From Trichuris trichiura (Eukaryota > Nematoda > Enoplea > Trichinellida > Trichuridae), in NCBI GenBank assembly GCA_037903355.1, contig JBAJFE010000040.1, positions 87,297 to 151,296 of the forward strand: a stretch of 64,000 nt of DNA, written 5' to 3'. Below, piece after piece: positions 1 through 11,800 of this stretch. Both the position numbers and the translations under genes were made by a program. The stretch's first letter is position 1, and every line of letters starts with the position of its first letter. The notes beneath the pieces were generated by a model that worked only from the letters and a program-made list of their open reading frames with translations, was not told the DNA's origin and did no database searches.

Positions 1-2207
1 TCATGGTAGATTTTGGCCCGGACGGTGTTTCCCAGCTGACCCTGACCCAACCATTTCAGGGTGACCACCAAGAGATTCCTCCCCCAAGAAACTGCGTGAG
101 GCTGCTCAGACACAAAAACTCCTATCATCGCTTCGCAGCTGGCGTTATAAGAAAGCAGGTTTATCCTCAAAAGCAAACACTGCACAGCGCAAAATCATGC
201 CTGCTACTGCAGCAGAAACGTTGCTGAATCAATATCTTCGACACGAATCATACCGAATTCATTTTCTTGCACCTAGTGGTCACTTGTTTCGGTCCGTTTG
301 GTAACTTCTTTCAACCGCAAGCAAAAGTTCTCGCTTAGAAAGGAGATGGAGCAACCATCACGCGAATATACTTAAAATATCTTAATAACCGCATATCGTA
401 CAAGAGCGGTCGTTGGGCAGCAGCTTTCCGAATTAGCAAATATATACTTCCATTCAAAAAAGTGGTGCTCTCTTTCGGTTTTCCGTGATAAACTGTCACT
501 GCGTGAATCGCGACAGTGCTTCCCAAAGTGGCAGGCGGCAATGACAACGACAAAGCTGACCAAACAATCTCCGATTCTTTACCTGAATGTTGCGACGACG
601 TTGACTTGATTCGCCTATTCAAGCTGTCGGTGTAGATGTTGAAGGTCTCCACTGCGAAAGATATGCAGACGGTGACTCTGTGGGCCGACAGGCACTGACA
701 CGGAATGCCCATATATTCTCACGCAGAAATCACCCAAACGATCACGACGTACTCCGCTTCCATCCACTTTGCATACGCAACAGGTACGTCAACAATCGCC
801 TACAGGAATTGACGACTGCCTGTTATAGATGCCCAAGTGAGTATTCGTCCAAGAGAAGCAGCACAGCCGCGTCCTATTGCTCCACTCGTAAGTTCACACT
901 GCAACAGTCTTGGAAAAGCCGCTTGCAATATCGTCATGTGTCGTCAAGCAGAACAGTACAGGCAATCACAATAGCAAAGGATAACATACAATATTCGCAG
1001 GATTTATTGACAGCAACGCAAGAGCATCCAATCCCAAGCTGCCACGGCCTTTTCATGCGGTACAAGAATGCTTCTGCGGGAAACCTAGACGAGTTTTAAC
1101 GACTTGCCACGGTCGGCATCCGTACAATAGAAACTTCACACCGCGTTTTCAAGGCCTCTGAGCGAAGACAATAGGCAGAAACGAGCAAACTTAGCAGAAT
1201 TGAACACGTCAGGAACTACGGCCTTACTACCGTATTAAGATTCACAAGTTTTATTTACGTACAACGGGAAATAAGCTCGCGAATATAGTTCTTCCGCGTG
1301 TACGATTCGAATTTCGTGCTGATGCGCAGAAGAAAATTGCTCCCTTTATTTATGTATTGACCGATCCTATAGGATGCCATCAGACGACTTCACCTCGCTC
1401 TTATCAATCTTTTAAACGTGTTTTTAATTTGCTTCGAGTTCTTCCCGGTTTGTAGAGCGTAGTAGCTATTGAGTTTGTCACCGATATGGAGGCAGTAGAC
1501 GGGCACTGGGTTTAGATTTGTTTTATCGAGCATCGAAAGCATAAGATGAGTGCAATACCTATATTTGAAAGGTTTCTTTCGTACGGAGACGAAAATTGCC
1601 GAATGTTGTATGGCAGACAGCCACGTATAATTTTGCGTATGCATATGCGCAGTGTTCTCGCTCCTAATGTTTAAATTTTCTGTCGATATCAGGAAACAAG
1701 CTCAGCGTGCCATGGGGTGATCTTTTGCATATTCCATCAATGCGTATGTAACAGGCATTGGCATTTCTAAGTAAATGACAACGGAGCAAATCAGTTGCGG
1801 CAGCAGTGATGGCAAATTTTCTCTGTATTCTTTCCTGAAAAATGCCCATTGCTTGCTTGGTAAATTATTTACTGAGAAATAGGGAAAAATGCACGCGAAG
1901 AACTCGTGAGATTTGTTAAGCATTTTTATTTCCCTTTGAAAACTATTCAAATCAACAAATGACTGCGTTGTCAAACTTTTTTAATAAGAATTTGAACGAT
2001 CCAGCTTGCGTACACCATGAGCCCGTTTCGTCTGCTAATCTTTTCTCTTGTTAGGTATTTGCTTGCGGCGGTCCTTGTTTGGTTTTTTTCCGATTGTCAT
2101 TTTCATGTTACTTTCTTAAACATTATGCCTGCAATTCGTGCAGCGGTTATGTTCTAATCATTTCAACAGTTACTTACTGTTACTGCCATGACTACTTTAT
2201 CTGCGAG
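1..2207. other. No recognisable gene
   Basis: Open frames here (for example 680-1099 on + and 335-712 on -) resemble no family I know, lack convincing exon structure and overlap each other on both strands. A stretch near 420-540 faintly resembles the repeat unit near 5760-5880. I see nothing else. Confidence 0.5.
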
Positions 2208-2244
2208 GTAGCAGCCACTCACCGCTCCGGTGAGTGGCTGCTGC
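2208..2244. repeat. Perfect short hairpin
   Basis: A 15-bp perfect inverted repeat, AGCAGCCACTCACCG, is separated from its complement by only three bases (CTC). In RNA or single-stranded DNA it would form a stable GC-rich hairpin. No gene abuts it on either strand. It may be a miRNA-like foldback, the tip of a decayed inverted-repeat element, or chance. Confidence 0.6.
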
Positions 2245-3410
2245 GCTACTGATTCGTAGTGCCTAATTTTTCCTATGAAAAGTTATACACTTTAAAGTTT
2301 AGAATGATTTGCAGGTACGCATGAAGTAACGCATTACCAATGTTCACTGTGCATCAGAAAGTTTAATGACGAACCATTGAAGAATTGTAACCGCCTTTCC
2401 AAATATGCTGAGTAGCGATAATTTCTCTATCCATAGGACGCATTAGCGCATTAAAGCTAGAGTTGTTAAGCTTTATCCAAAGTGGCACCGCGTCATTGGC
2501 TGATTAGCAAATGTTCTGCTGCTTGCGCAATCTAAGGATTAGCCTCCTACAAGTATCAATACATTAGAACGGTATTCGTCTTAGTAACAGCGTGGTCAAG
2601 GTTCGTAATGGTTCTGCTTTTTATATATTCGAACTATGCGCTTTCGCAGCACTGCTGGTTCCTACCGTTGGCACATTCGTTTCAACTGGATTCCGAACGT
2701 GCTTCAACGTTCAATCCTGAGAACTTTGGGCATCGTAAACGCTATGACAGTTTGATTCACTCCGTAGATATTTTGCAGCACTATTTGACACTTTTGAAAT
2801 GGTAAGTTCCAATCTGGCATGGAAGTGATGAATAATGACTGTAGTCAGCGGAAAAAACCCCTCTGACGTGTGCATGCACTCCAACTTAATTGCATCAGAA
2901 ATAATTGCAAAGGCAAAAATTACATGCTAGAGCTTTCAGGTGGCCATTGATTGCAACTGTCATTGGGGATAAAAGTTGTATCTTCCTGTGCCTGCGCCTA
3001 GCCGCCGAATGAGGACCATACTGATCAGAACAACATCAGAACGGCCCATAACGCTGATTTAACTGAGGTCCACTTCCATTAGAGGCGCGTATCATCGTTG
3101 TTAAAAACTTGTCACCGTAGGAATTCAAACAGAGCAAGTTGCACTAACAGTTTAATAGCACATAAGGGACCGAACAATAAATATTAATAACAAAACTGCG
3201 CGCAGCAGTGCGGAATACAAAAAGGTGAACGCGTTGACAACGAGTTGACGAAATTAGTTTCGCACGCACACAGTAGGGCTATGCGGCGAGCAGTTATAAA
3301 TACTGTTAGCAGCGCGCATGCAGAGCAGCTCAGACGATGCTCACATGCAAAATGTTCTTCTTCTCTTTATCCTTGCATAGTCAGCACGGCAGAAAACCAC
3401 ATGTATATTT
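2245..3410. other. No recognisable gene
   Basis: AT-rich sequence with only short unconvincing open frames (longest is 65 codons at 2608-2805). I see no splice-phased coding series and no clear repeat. Confidence 0.45.
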
Positions 3411-3982
3411 AAGAGGAGAAAACGAACGATAGAATCGGGCGTTTCTTGTGCAGTACGAATACAGTTCACTCCAAATTTTCCGGACGGATGACGTGAACAA
3501 AACATGTTTTCTACCGCTTTCCACTGCGCTTTTTTCTTTCACTTTAATAACTAGCGCCATTTGAAAGCGCAGATCCCGCCAAAAAAGGCATAACAAAGAA
3601 GCCCCTTATAAGCAACAAATATCTTTGAAATACTATGGTGTTGGAGGCAACGTTGCTATCCAAAAACTTCCCCAAAAGACGACGTACGTCTCTGCCTCTT
3701 CCGCAGTACGAAAACTAGTCATTGAATGTTTCCCACACGGATGATGTGAACGAGACTTGTCTAGCGGCGCTTTACGGTCCGCTTCTTTCTTTCACTTTGG
3801 CAACTCGCCTCTGTTGGACGCGCAGATCCCGCCAAAGAAATCCCATATAAAGTACAAATATCTTTCAAATACTATGATATTGGAAGTATTTTGTAAATGT
3901 AACTTCTTGGTACGGGACCGTATAGTTTCATGTCGAGTTTCTTTTACGGAAAGTTTGTCCCGTTGATAATATTTTTATTATT

Positions 3983-4020
3983 CCGGAGCTTTCGGGTCAA
4001 ACGAGACCCGTCTTCAGCGG
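3983..4020 (-). ncRNA. Predicted minimal hammerhead ribozyme (Penelope type)
   Basis: Reading the minus strand from 4020: CCG (stem I), CTGAAGA (core CUGANGA), one unpaired C, GGGTC-TCGTTT-GACCC (5-bp stem II), GAAA (core), GCTC, then CGG closing stem I. All core positions are present, with cleavage expected after the C of GCTC. Stem III would be only the palindromic AGCU, so catalysis would need a dimer, as described for short hammerheads in Penelope-like elements and retrozymes. The extra C before stem II is a departure. It sits downstream of the endonuclease, in the 3' part of the element. Confidence 0.6.
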
Positions 4021-4267
4021 TGTTAATATAAAGCAATGAAGTAACGAAAATTCACGGTGTTAAAATGATGTAATGGGTGTTGCGCGGGGATGTTTTAACT
4101 GTTTAGAGTCCAATGTTTTAAAGTAGATTTCCTTGTCTCCTCATCTTCTGTCTGTCAGCTAGCCATTTTTCTTGTTGTGGGTATATGTTGTTCTTCAGAA
4201 ATTTTATTTTAAGGTTCTTCTCCATTTTGTTGGTTTTAATCCGTAGTTCTTTGTTTTCTTTGTATGT

Positions 4268-4675
4268 TTAGTCAAGTGAGCAGCATTTAGAGCGAGTGAC
4301 AATGTTTGCCCATTGTTCGTTTATTTCTGCTCCTTGATCTCTATTGCACGTCTCATTGCGCCTGATGTATAGAGCTTCCTTGATTTTCCGTAGGCGCAAA
4401 TTGCTTTCGTAGTATAAGACTTTCGGATGGAGAGTCTGGTTGCAACGTGCGGCGTGTTCCACGACCGCGGAGGCCTGTATTGCTCTGTCCATGGTAGTTT
4501 TTGGGTTCGCGATTTTCCTTCCGCGTCGTCTTGTAGGGTTGGTGTCGTTGTTGAGAATGTTTTTTGCGTTTTTATAAGTGGTAAGGCCTTTCGTATGTTC
4601 GTTGAATCTATGTTCTAAGGTGTTTCCCGTTTCCCTGATGTACACTCCCAAACAAGGGCATTTGATTGGGTAGAC
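4268..4675 (-). pseudogene. Penelope-like GIY-YIG endonuclease domain
   Basis: It lies directly downstream of the RT in a different frame. A KCPCLGVYIRETGNTLEHRF stretch aligns with the VYIGETG..L..R..EH core of Penelope endonucleases, followed by an EHAARCN block and RLRKIKEALYIRR, the usual distal helix with its conserved Glu. The YIG triplet reads YIR here, so a core glycine is replaced. With the upstream frameshift this points to a decayed endonuclease. The stop is at 4268. The first in-phase residues are reached only through the frameshift, so no start codon exists. Confidence 0.75.
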
Positions 4676-5487
4676 CAGCCCTGTTCTTTTGTTTTTTGGG
4701 AGTTGGTTTTGCCCTTCCGGAGAATGGTCCTGAGGTTGTGGAAGCTTTTGAAAAAGACTTGGAACCCTAACCGTTTCCCTAGTCGGATAATCTTTTCTCT
4801 TAACCCTGCCACATAGGGGATGACCAACCGTGTGTCACGCAGGATGTTTGGTTGATGTGATTCCCGGTTGTGAAGCATGTCTTTGAACACTTGGTTGATG
4901 AAAGATTTCGGATAGTTGTTTTTGTAAAAAACCTTTCCAATATAGTTAAATTCTGATTGGATAAATTCAGGTTCGCATAAATTGATCGCTCTATTGATCA
5001 TGCCAGAGATGATACCACGCATTACCAATCGTGGGTGATGTGATGAGAAATCAAGGTACTGTTCGGTGTGTGTCGGCTTTCTGTATACTCTGGTTTTGAG
5101 TCCCTGATCTGTGCGAATAATCAGAACGTCCAGGAAGGGAAGGGTTTTATTCGCCTCTTTTTCCATTGTAAAGACTATTTGATTCGGCCGGATGCTGTTA
5201 AGAAACTGCAGAAATTGCTCCTCTTTCCCATCTTTTATAATGACCAAGATATCATCGACATATCTTTTGTATAGTCGTGGAGCAATTTCTCTGTCTACAG
5301 TTTTGGACATTTCCTTTTCAAAACTTTCCATGAATATTTCCGCCAGGACAGGAGATAGTGAACTGCCCATAAGAACTCCGCTAGATTGCTTGTAAAACTT
5401 ATTGTCAAACATGAAGTAATTGCCATCTTGCATGCAGAACGACACTAGCTTGACAATGTGGAAAGGGTTTAAATTAGTTCTGCTGTC
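4615..5487 (-). pseudogene. Penelope-like reverse transcriptase, N-terminally truncated
   Basis: The frame is open from 5574 to 4615, but codons above 5487 are read-through of the flanking repeat. Inside the element the translation carries RT palm motifs: a GVLMGSSLSPVLAEIF block (motif B region), then YKRYVDDILVI with the catalytic YVDD at about 5251-5262, then LPFLDVLI and the YRKPTHTEQYLDFSSHHP block typical of Penelope RTs. Fingers motifs and the start are missing. Towards the 3' end, near 4713, the frame slips: the RT frame runs to a stop at 4615 while the endonuclease continues in another frame. The RT cannot be functional. Confidence 0.85.
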
Positions 5488-5950
5488 ATTGGAAGTAACG
5501 TTGCTATCCAAAGACTTTGTCGAAAGGGGACGCATACCTCCACTGGTTCTGCGGTACGAGAACTGGTTATTCAATGTCCTCCACGCTGATGACGTGAACG
5601 GGACATTGTATTCGACGATTTATAGCCCGCTTTCTTCATTCACTTTGGTAACTCACCTCTGTTGGAAGCGCAGTTACCGTCGAAAGGGGCATAACGAAAA
5701 AGGCCCCTTACCAACTTCAAATATCTTTCGAATACTATGATATTAGAGGTAACATTGCCGGCTAGCACCAAGCCAAATAGGCAACGTATATTTCTTCCGC
5801 TTCTTTATGATAAACTGCTGCTCCACGAACCGTGAACGTGGCAATATCATTAAGAATATATACAGTCTTGATAACATATACTTCCATCCATATTAACCGT
5901 GCGTCTGCCCAAATATCATTTCTTATTATCAAACTAATGAAAATTAATGT

Positions 5951-7370
5951 CACGGTTGCTTCGAAATTGTCGCTAGGATTCTAAAACTTTGCAACAAAGC
6001 TTCTTGTTTAATATCGTCGGCATTCTGCATTCCATACTTCACAACTACGAATCAAAAGGCATATTGTAAGAAACCGTCCAACTGATTATTCATATGTTTC
6101 CAAGTACAACGCGCAACAATGTACGTGTAGCTAACCTGCTAAACTGTGGCAATGCAGGTAGGATACGGCAGAATTCCGCTGTCAACGCTGAGGGTATACG
6201 GGCGAGTTAGTCAGTGATGTACGAGCTTCCATTCTAATTAACCAAGTCACTACATGTCCTTGTCGTAGTGAAGCTTCATACATCGAGCATTGCGAGCAGT
6301 GAAGGCCATAGAGTCCCTCAGGGGAGAGGCTGAGTGAGTCAAGGACAAAACAGATGCGTTACTATCACTTTGCCATAAAGACGGCACATGCCAATCTGCG
6401 TCTTTTTGGAAACTTCAACTTGTATACACTGAATCCTAAAGTAGTAAAGCGGTGTCGTATATATTCGCTGCAAATATCATGTGACAAGCGATTTAACATT
6501 CCACTGTCCAACGGAGGCACTGGGCGAGAGCTGCCAGCTTTAGGTTGCCATAAAAAAACAACATCCTTTTCTTCAGTCGTCCTTGGCATGATGATGCTTG
6601 CTTTGTTAGCACTCTTTACTGGATAACAATGACTGCTCAAAGTACAAATTTGACATTGTCTTCAACCGTTCATTTAGCCACAGCAACGCGAGATTGTGCT
6701 AATGCCATGTAGAAACAGCACCATCTCACTGTAAAGTTCATACCGCTATAAAAAAACTAACAATGCTTTTGGTTGCGTAATACATCTGCAAATTGATGCT
6801 GGTTACATGCTGCATTGTTTTTTCGTCCTATGTTTGCTGTTTATTCTTGTTATACTGACGGCGAGCTATCGCTTTACCCTTTTACGCTTTAGCTGACTAC
6901 GTTTGACTCGCCGCCACACTTGTAGCAATTTTGTTCAGAGAGTATACATGCTATTAACACAAGACTTTTGCAGCCCTAGTTTTGCGACAGCTACTGCATT
7001 TTTTTCTAAACCACAGGTGTTGACCACCTTTCCTCCTAAGAGTAACTTCGGTGCTTCATAACGTGGTTCACTAGCTGTACATAATTCACAACGCGGAAAA
7101 GCATCTCGTTTACTTTCTATAAAATATTCAAATAGTTCACCATCAGTGCGATGGCTGAAACTGTTTCTGCTTTGCGAGACGAGTGACATTAGCTCTATTG
7201 ATAATGCTACCATTTTCAACCGATGCTTTCGGTGCGCTGTAGCAGCATAGCTGAACGGATGAAAGTGTTTAGAGGCAAGATGCCTGGGACCAGGCGCGTA
7301 TATTAGAAAACGCTCTTTCCAATTTGCTAGGCTTGAAATAAGGCTGAATCACAGTAAGCGGATCACAACT
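5951..7370. other. No recognisable gene
   Basis: Open frames of 90-94 codons at 6354-6640 (both strands) and 6935-7219 resemble nothing I know and shadow one another. I see no repeat structure or splice-phased exon series. Confidence 0.45.
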
Positions 7371-7598
7371 GTATGCCCTATATTACGGCCTATAAGAACA
7401 CCACTCTACGTAAGTAATGGATGCTAATAATTGGCCCAGTTGGTAATTCCCAGGCTCGCATGCGACTTATTAGTCCTATGAGCTGAACAGCAATTCTTCT
7501 ACCTCAATTAGACTCACTAAGTGTTTAACTGGCTCAATCATTACTACCCATTACTTAGGTAGAGGGGGGGTTCTTGTAGGCCATGATATACGGTATCT
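7371..7598. mobile_element. Small TIR (MITE-like) element
   Basis: Two ~64-bp imperfect inverted repeats (7371-7434 and 7535-7598) share ACGGCCTATAAGAACACC-like and CTACGTAAGTAATGG-like blocks and enclose about 100 bases with no coding capacity. This is the architecture of a non-autonomous DNA transposon or foldback. I could not assign a superfamily because no clear target duplication is visible. Confidence 0.6.
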
Positions 7599-7728
7599 CT
7601 GCTCGACCTTAACTTTTCGCCTTCTAGCGATTCCACTGACACCAAGGAAGCATAAGTTAGGAAGCAATCAAATAGCATTATTAGGTAGCGACTCTATTGT
7701 AGTACTCGTTTTTGGTTTAGTGTTAGAT

Positions 7729-8413
7729 GGCTGGTAGGCAAGTTGTGAGAAACATGATGAACTTACCGCGCTGAAGTGATCGATTGTCCATCTGACGGAT
7801 CCGATTACTAAGAAATGACATAAAGTAACAAAATAATGCTGCGACAACGTGAAATGCAGCATGCTACTATGCTTAGACGGCAGCGATTGACGTGGAACCA
7901 CATTCATACTGTAGACAATCAAGTTCTGTGATCCAATGAAGCAATAAACTCCTTAGCATTTTCAAAGGACACTCAACCTTACTTGCATTCCGTAAAAAAG
8001 GAGAGGAGACTAAGCGAAAAAAATTCAACAAATGAGACACAGCATTTAACCATTATTTTATTTTTCCTTTCTTTTGTTAGCATGGGCACGGAACAGTCAC
8101 GGCAGGATCGTTGGAGCTAACAATAATAAGGAAAAAAGTCCTTCACGTTTTCGCAGCATCATTTTTTTGCTTTGCTTTATTTCTTAGTAATCGGATCCGT
8201 CAAATGGACAACCGACCGTTTCAGCGCGGTCGGTTCCTCATGTTTCATACAACTTGCCTACCAGCACTACGGCTGAATCCTGTGTCTTAACTGTTGAATT
8301 TTTTCGCTTAGTCTCTTTTAAAAATTCTATGGATTTTATGGCTTCATTGGAACACAGAACTTGATTGTCTACAGTATGAATACAGTTCCACGTCAGTCGC
8401 TGCCGTTTAATCA
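7729..8413. repeat. Inverted duplication in circularly permuted order
   Basis: Blocks P (7729-7830), S (7831-7860), Q (7860-7960) and R (about 7990-8030) recur as reverse complements at about 8171-8272 (P), 8135-8170 (S), 8330-8413 (Q) and 8295-8325 (R). A plain inverted copy would read R-Q-S-P; the observed order is S-P-R-Q, a circular permutation. A shared anchor is TTGATTGTCTACAGTATGAA (8361 on +, 7903-7922 region on -). Coding potential of this block is not credible. Confidence 0.55.
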
Positions 8414-8685
8414 TTTGTCTTTGGGGCGGTGCGACATCGTTCGGAACGGACGCTGCGGTAGTTTTGTTTGTGATAACTGGAGTAACTGTAACGACAGTGA
8501 ACTCAGCCAATTTTCAAACCCTGTTCTTCGATTTCCTTCACGTTAGGTAATTTTGTTTGTTGAAACGTCTAATGGGGTTCTTCAGTTTTGCCTTGCATAT
8601 TTTCTTTCTGTCAGGATAACTGCTTGGACATTCTTTTAGGTAAATGGCTTCTATGCAAGTTTCCTTACGTGAGGATGCAACGTAG

Positions 8686-8880
8686 TCAACACCTTTCCCC
8701 CATCAGGAGATGGAAGAAGTCATTAATTATCACCGTGCCGCAAATAACGAAGTGGCGATGGAAAAAGCGACGTTTTCCGTTTCAACGCATGGAACGTCGT
8801 CCCTTTCCACGAATTTGCTTATTATGGTCCACCAGGAGAGGTTGGATGTTCGAAATGATGACGTTGTTCACAGTGCCTAA
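8686..8880 (+). CDS. Possible terminal coding exon, unrecognised
   Basis: After an AG at 8684-8685 a frame stays open for 64 codons to a TAA at 8878-8880. Its composition is protein-like (EMEEVINYHRAANNEVAMEK and later VHQERLDVRNDDVVHS). The TAA is immediately followed by GGTAAAG, which could equally be a splice donor. No upstream partner exon was found and I know no family match. It could be an orphan gene end or a transposon remnant. Confidence 0.25.
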   Translation, partial: STPFPHQEMEEVINYHRAANNEVAMEKATFSVSTHGTSSLSTNLLIMVHQERLDVRNDDVVHSA

Positions 8881-8889
8881 GGTAAAGTG

Positions 8890-11800
8890 TATTTTAATGC
8901 GTCAGTTTATGTTTTATTCAGTTACGCATAGAGAAAATGACAAAAATTGTATCATGACAAATAATTTCAGTAATGTAAAGTAAGCGAACTAGGTTCCTCT
9001 GCATGGAACGGCCAATGAGGTCTCTAATGGGAAGTAGCCGGAGATGTCGCCTAAGCTTAAATCTTAATTCAATCCTTCTCAATCCAATTAACTGTAGACA
9101 GTCTAAGCTTAAACCAAAACCGAGCAGTACCATTTATTTAAACCGTGTGCTTAAATTTATCGCGAACTGCAATTCTCATAGTAGGCCTAACGGAAGAAAT
9201 GTGAAGAATCTTAGAGCATTCTTATTCTCTTTTTCACCCTTTCAATGTTCAATGTAGTAACGTGATAGGATGTCGCTATTGATACTAATGCTTTTGCGTT
9301 TAGTCTTCTAGTTGATAGTTTTTTAGTAGTTGCAATTGTTTAAGGTGAGCAAACGGCCAGTGAGTGGAAAATTGAAAAGCTGCGCAGCGATGTATTCAAT
9401 GAATGAATACAAAGCGAAGTCAACGTTTGCTGACGTTCTCATCGTAAATGCTGTTACTGAATGAAGCATTTGGAATAGTTTTAGCTATGAGGATAATACG
9501 ATTGTGAGAAACTGTTAATGGATTGGTGCTATTGGCATAGTCATCGCAGAAGCAGCTGTTTACACAAAGCGTTCAGACGCTTCTTCACTCCCCTGAATAC
9601 TGCTAGTTTAAAGTGGGATTGATGCTGTTACGTACAGAAACGGTTATGCGGTTTGTTTATGGCATTGTGAGCAAATATTTGAGATGTGGAAAGTGGGCTG
9701 CTGAAACAATGGACAATCGTCTCTGCTATGTTATAATATGGTTGTACTTATTCTTGGTTAGAGTAAGAAAGCACACAAACCAACTTGCAAGCGGCTACAA
9801 AATGATATTCGCAGGTCACTTAGCAATAGCTGCCATGTTATCCGATGACGGACAACGTTTACTGAAGATATGGCAATGTTTTAATAATGTCATTTGATTG
9901 AACGTCAAAATCGTCTAATCACTTTCCTACCTTGTATGATATGTCAGCGAGCTTAAATGCTTACGATATGGAAAAGAGAATGACTCTTCAACATGCCGTC
10001 AATCTCTGAAGAAGGCATAATGATATTGAGTTCTTGCTGGTGTGATCACAGAAGCAGCACAGCTCTGAGTGGCGTATAAAATGATATTAGCTCTTGGTGG
10101 GACATGTGTTGTTGCGAGGCTGTAAAGTATTATACGATATTGATGGAGTGGGTAGCGACAGAAAGCTGTCCCAGTACTCGTCTGACAGCTTGACGATATG
10201 TTTCGTAGCGACAGCGTGCTGAAGAAAAAATATCCTATGTTAGCTGGAACTTTTTTTACGCAGCAATCACTGAGAAAAAGAGTGATGTGCTTTGAACATT
10301 TATTTTTATGATATTTTATTGAACATCTAACGGATGTTGTCACGTACGCCCTTGGTACTAATTAGCAGTCAAACCTTTGTTTGGCTTTGTGTGGATACGA
10401 ATAGCTAAACGTGCACGCTGTCAATGATATAATGGATAAGAGCATGAAGTAATTGGATTGGATTGAGGCTTTTGAACGCCATGCGCCACAAGCCAGTCTG
10501 TACTGTAAGAGTAGCAGATGATGAAGTAGTAACTCGTACGGCGGAATGATATGTCATTGAAGAAGCCGGTGTATGGATTACCGTTTATACGAGAAACTGT
10601 TGGTCGGCTGAGGAGATAGCTTACCCGAAGAAGAATTATTAATTCAAAGTTCGGACGTAGGAAGAAATGGCTGGCATGAATCGTCTTAGTGAATGGCGTA
10701 ATGCCCATTGTGACAACAGAGCTACGTATTACGATATTGACGCTATAGGAGGACGTATATCAATGAATTGGAAAAGTGGGACCAATTCGGTGGATGGATG
10801 GGCTCAAGAACGACTGTGCATACATAATAGTGCATTAGATTAAGGGTAGTACGATATTGCTTAGTAGCTAATGATATATGAATGGTTGTGAAATTACCGT
10901 ATCGGCATTCGTCCATGTTCCTGGATTTCATTGACGCGGACGACCAAACAATGGATCATTCGTGTATGTGCGTGCGTGACTTAGTAGCTTTTAAAGCCTT
11001 ATGACTATCCGGAGTGTTTCATTCAAATATTGCCGGTAAAGTGGAATGTTTCGATTTGACCGGCCTGCTCTACGCTGCGACGATATTGAAGCAACTTTGT
11101 ATTTTCACTGGCCGGCCGCATTCCGAGCGGAGCCAAATCGTAGCTTCTATTCGACGATTTTTAACTGAAGTACAATGATTCTGCTGGATCAGAGGAATGG
11201 CAAATTGCTACAACTTTCTCTTTTCTCAACTTGAAGTCAATACGAAGTTTTATGCATTTTTGAGCATATTATTTGAAGTGCTTCACACTGATGAGTACTG
11301 TTGCCCATTAAAGAATTGTAACTAGTTTTTTCCATCGAAGGCGCATATGACCACAGAAGCTGAAGAGCGGTTTTACAGTTTTCGTTTTTCTTTCTTCTTC
11401 CTTATCCTCTCTGCCGTATCCGTCAGCATGTGGTTGAAAGCCGCTTGTTTAAGTCTCTGTGATCCCTTTTGTAGATGACCACTTACGGCAAACTATGCCT
11501 ACTCGTTCCTTTCTATTTACATAGAGTATGAAGGCGGGATTAGATATGCCATAAAAGCTTTCCTACAACCGAATACTTAAGCAGTGATGGTCAGAATTAC
11601 ATTATGACTTGCTGCTTATAACAGAGGCGGTAGTATCGATAGTTTCTATAAGGCTTTTGCTTCGGAAGGTTAGAAGAAATCGAAATTACGGTTTCTGACT
11701 AATATGCAGAATGTTCGATATCTTCTTTATTTAATGGTTTGCTGGCTTTAGAAGCGAATTGAAGCATAATGAATTAAACGCTCGCGCTCCTACCCCCGTC

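Larger units (their letters stand above)
3889..5487 (-). mobile_element. 5'-truncated Penelope-like retroelement
   Basis: Read on the minus strand, the element contains the C-terminal two thirds of a reverse transcriptase, then a GIY-YIG-type domain, then a 3' region with a hammerhead-like motif. This order (RT then GIY-YIG) is diagnostic of canonical Penelope-like elements. It is flanked by a 10-bp direct duplication ATTGGAAGTA at 3879-3888 and 5488-5497 and interrupts a tandem repeat, so both ends are defined to within a few bases. The 5' end falls inside the RT, as expected for incomplete target-primed reverse transcription. A frameshift separates RT and endonuclease, so this copy is dead. 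Confidence 0.85.
3415..5950. repeat. ~240-bp tandem repeat, interrupted by a retroelement
   Basis: Diverged units recur around 3415-3660, 3660-3888 joined to 5498-5760, and probably 5755-5950. Landmarks recurring in each unit are a block of the type CAAATATCTTTNAAATACTA followed by GGAAGTAACGTTGCTATCC, a GATGACGTGAACG block and a CGCAGATCCCGCC-like block. Removing 3889-5497 gives a spacing of about 237 then 256 bases between equivalent landmarks. The array therefore predates the retroelement insertion. Confidence 0.7.

Noticed and set aside
5488..5574. First 29 codons of the Penelope RT frame as its N-terminus
   Set aside because: They lie outside the target-site duplication, in the flanking tandem repeat, so they are read-through sequence.
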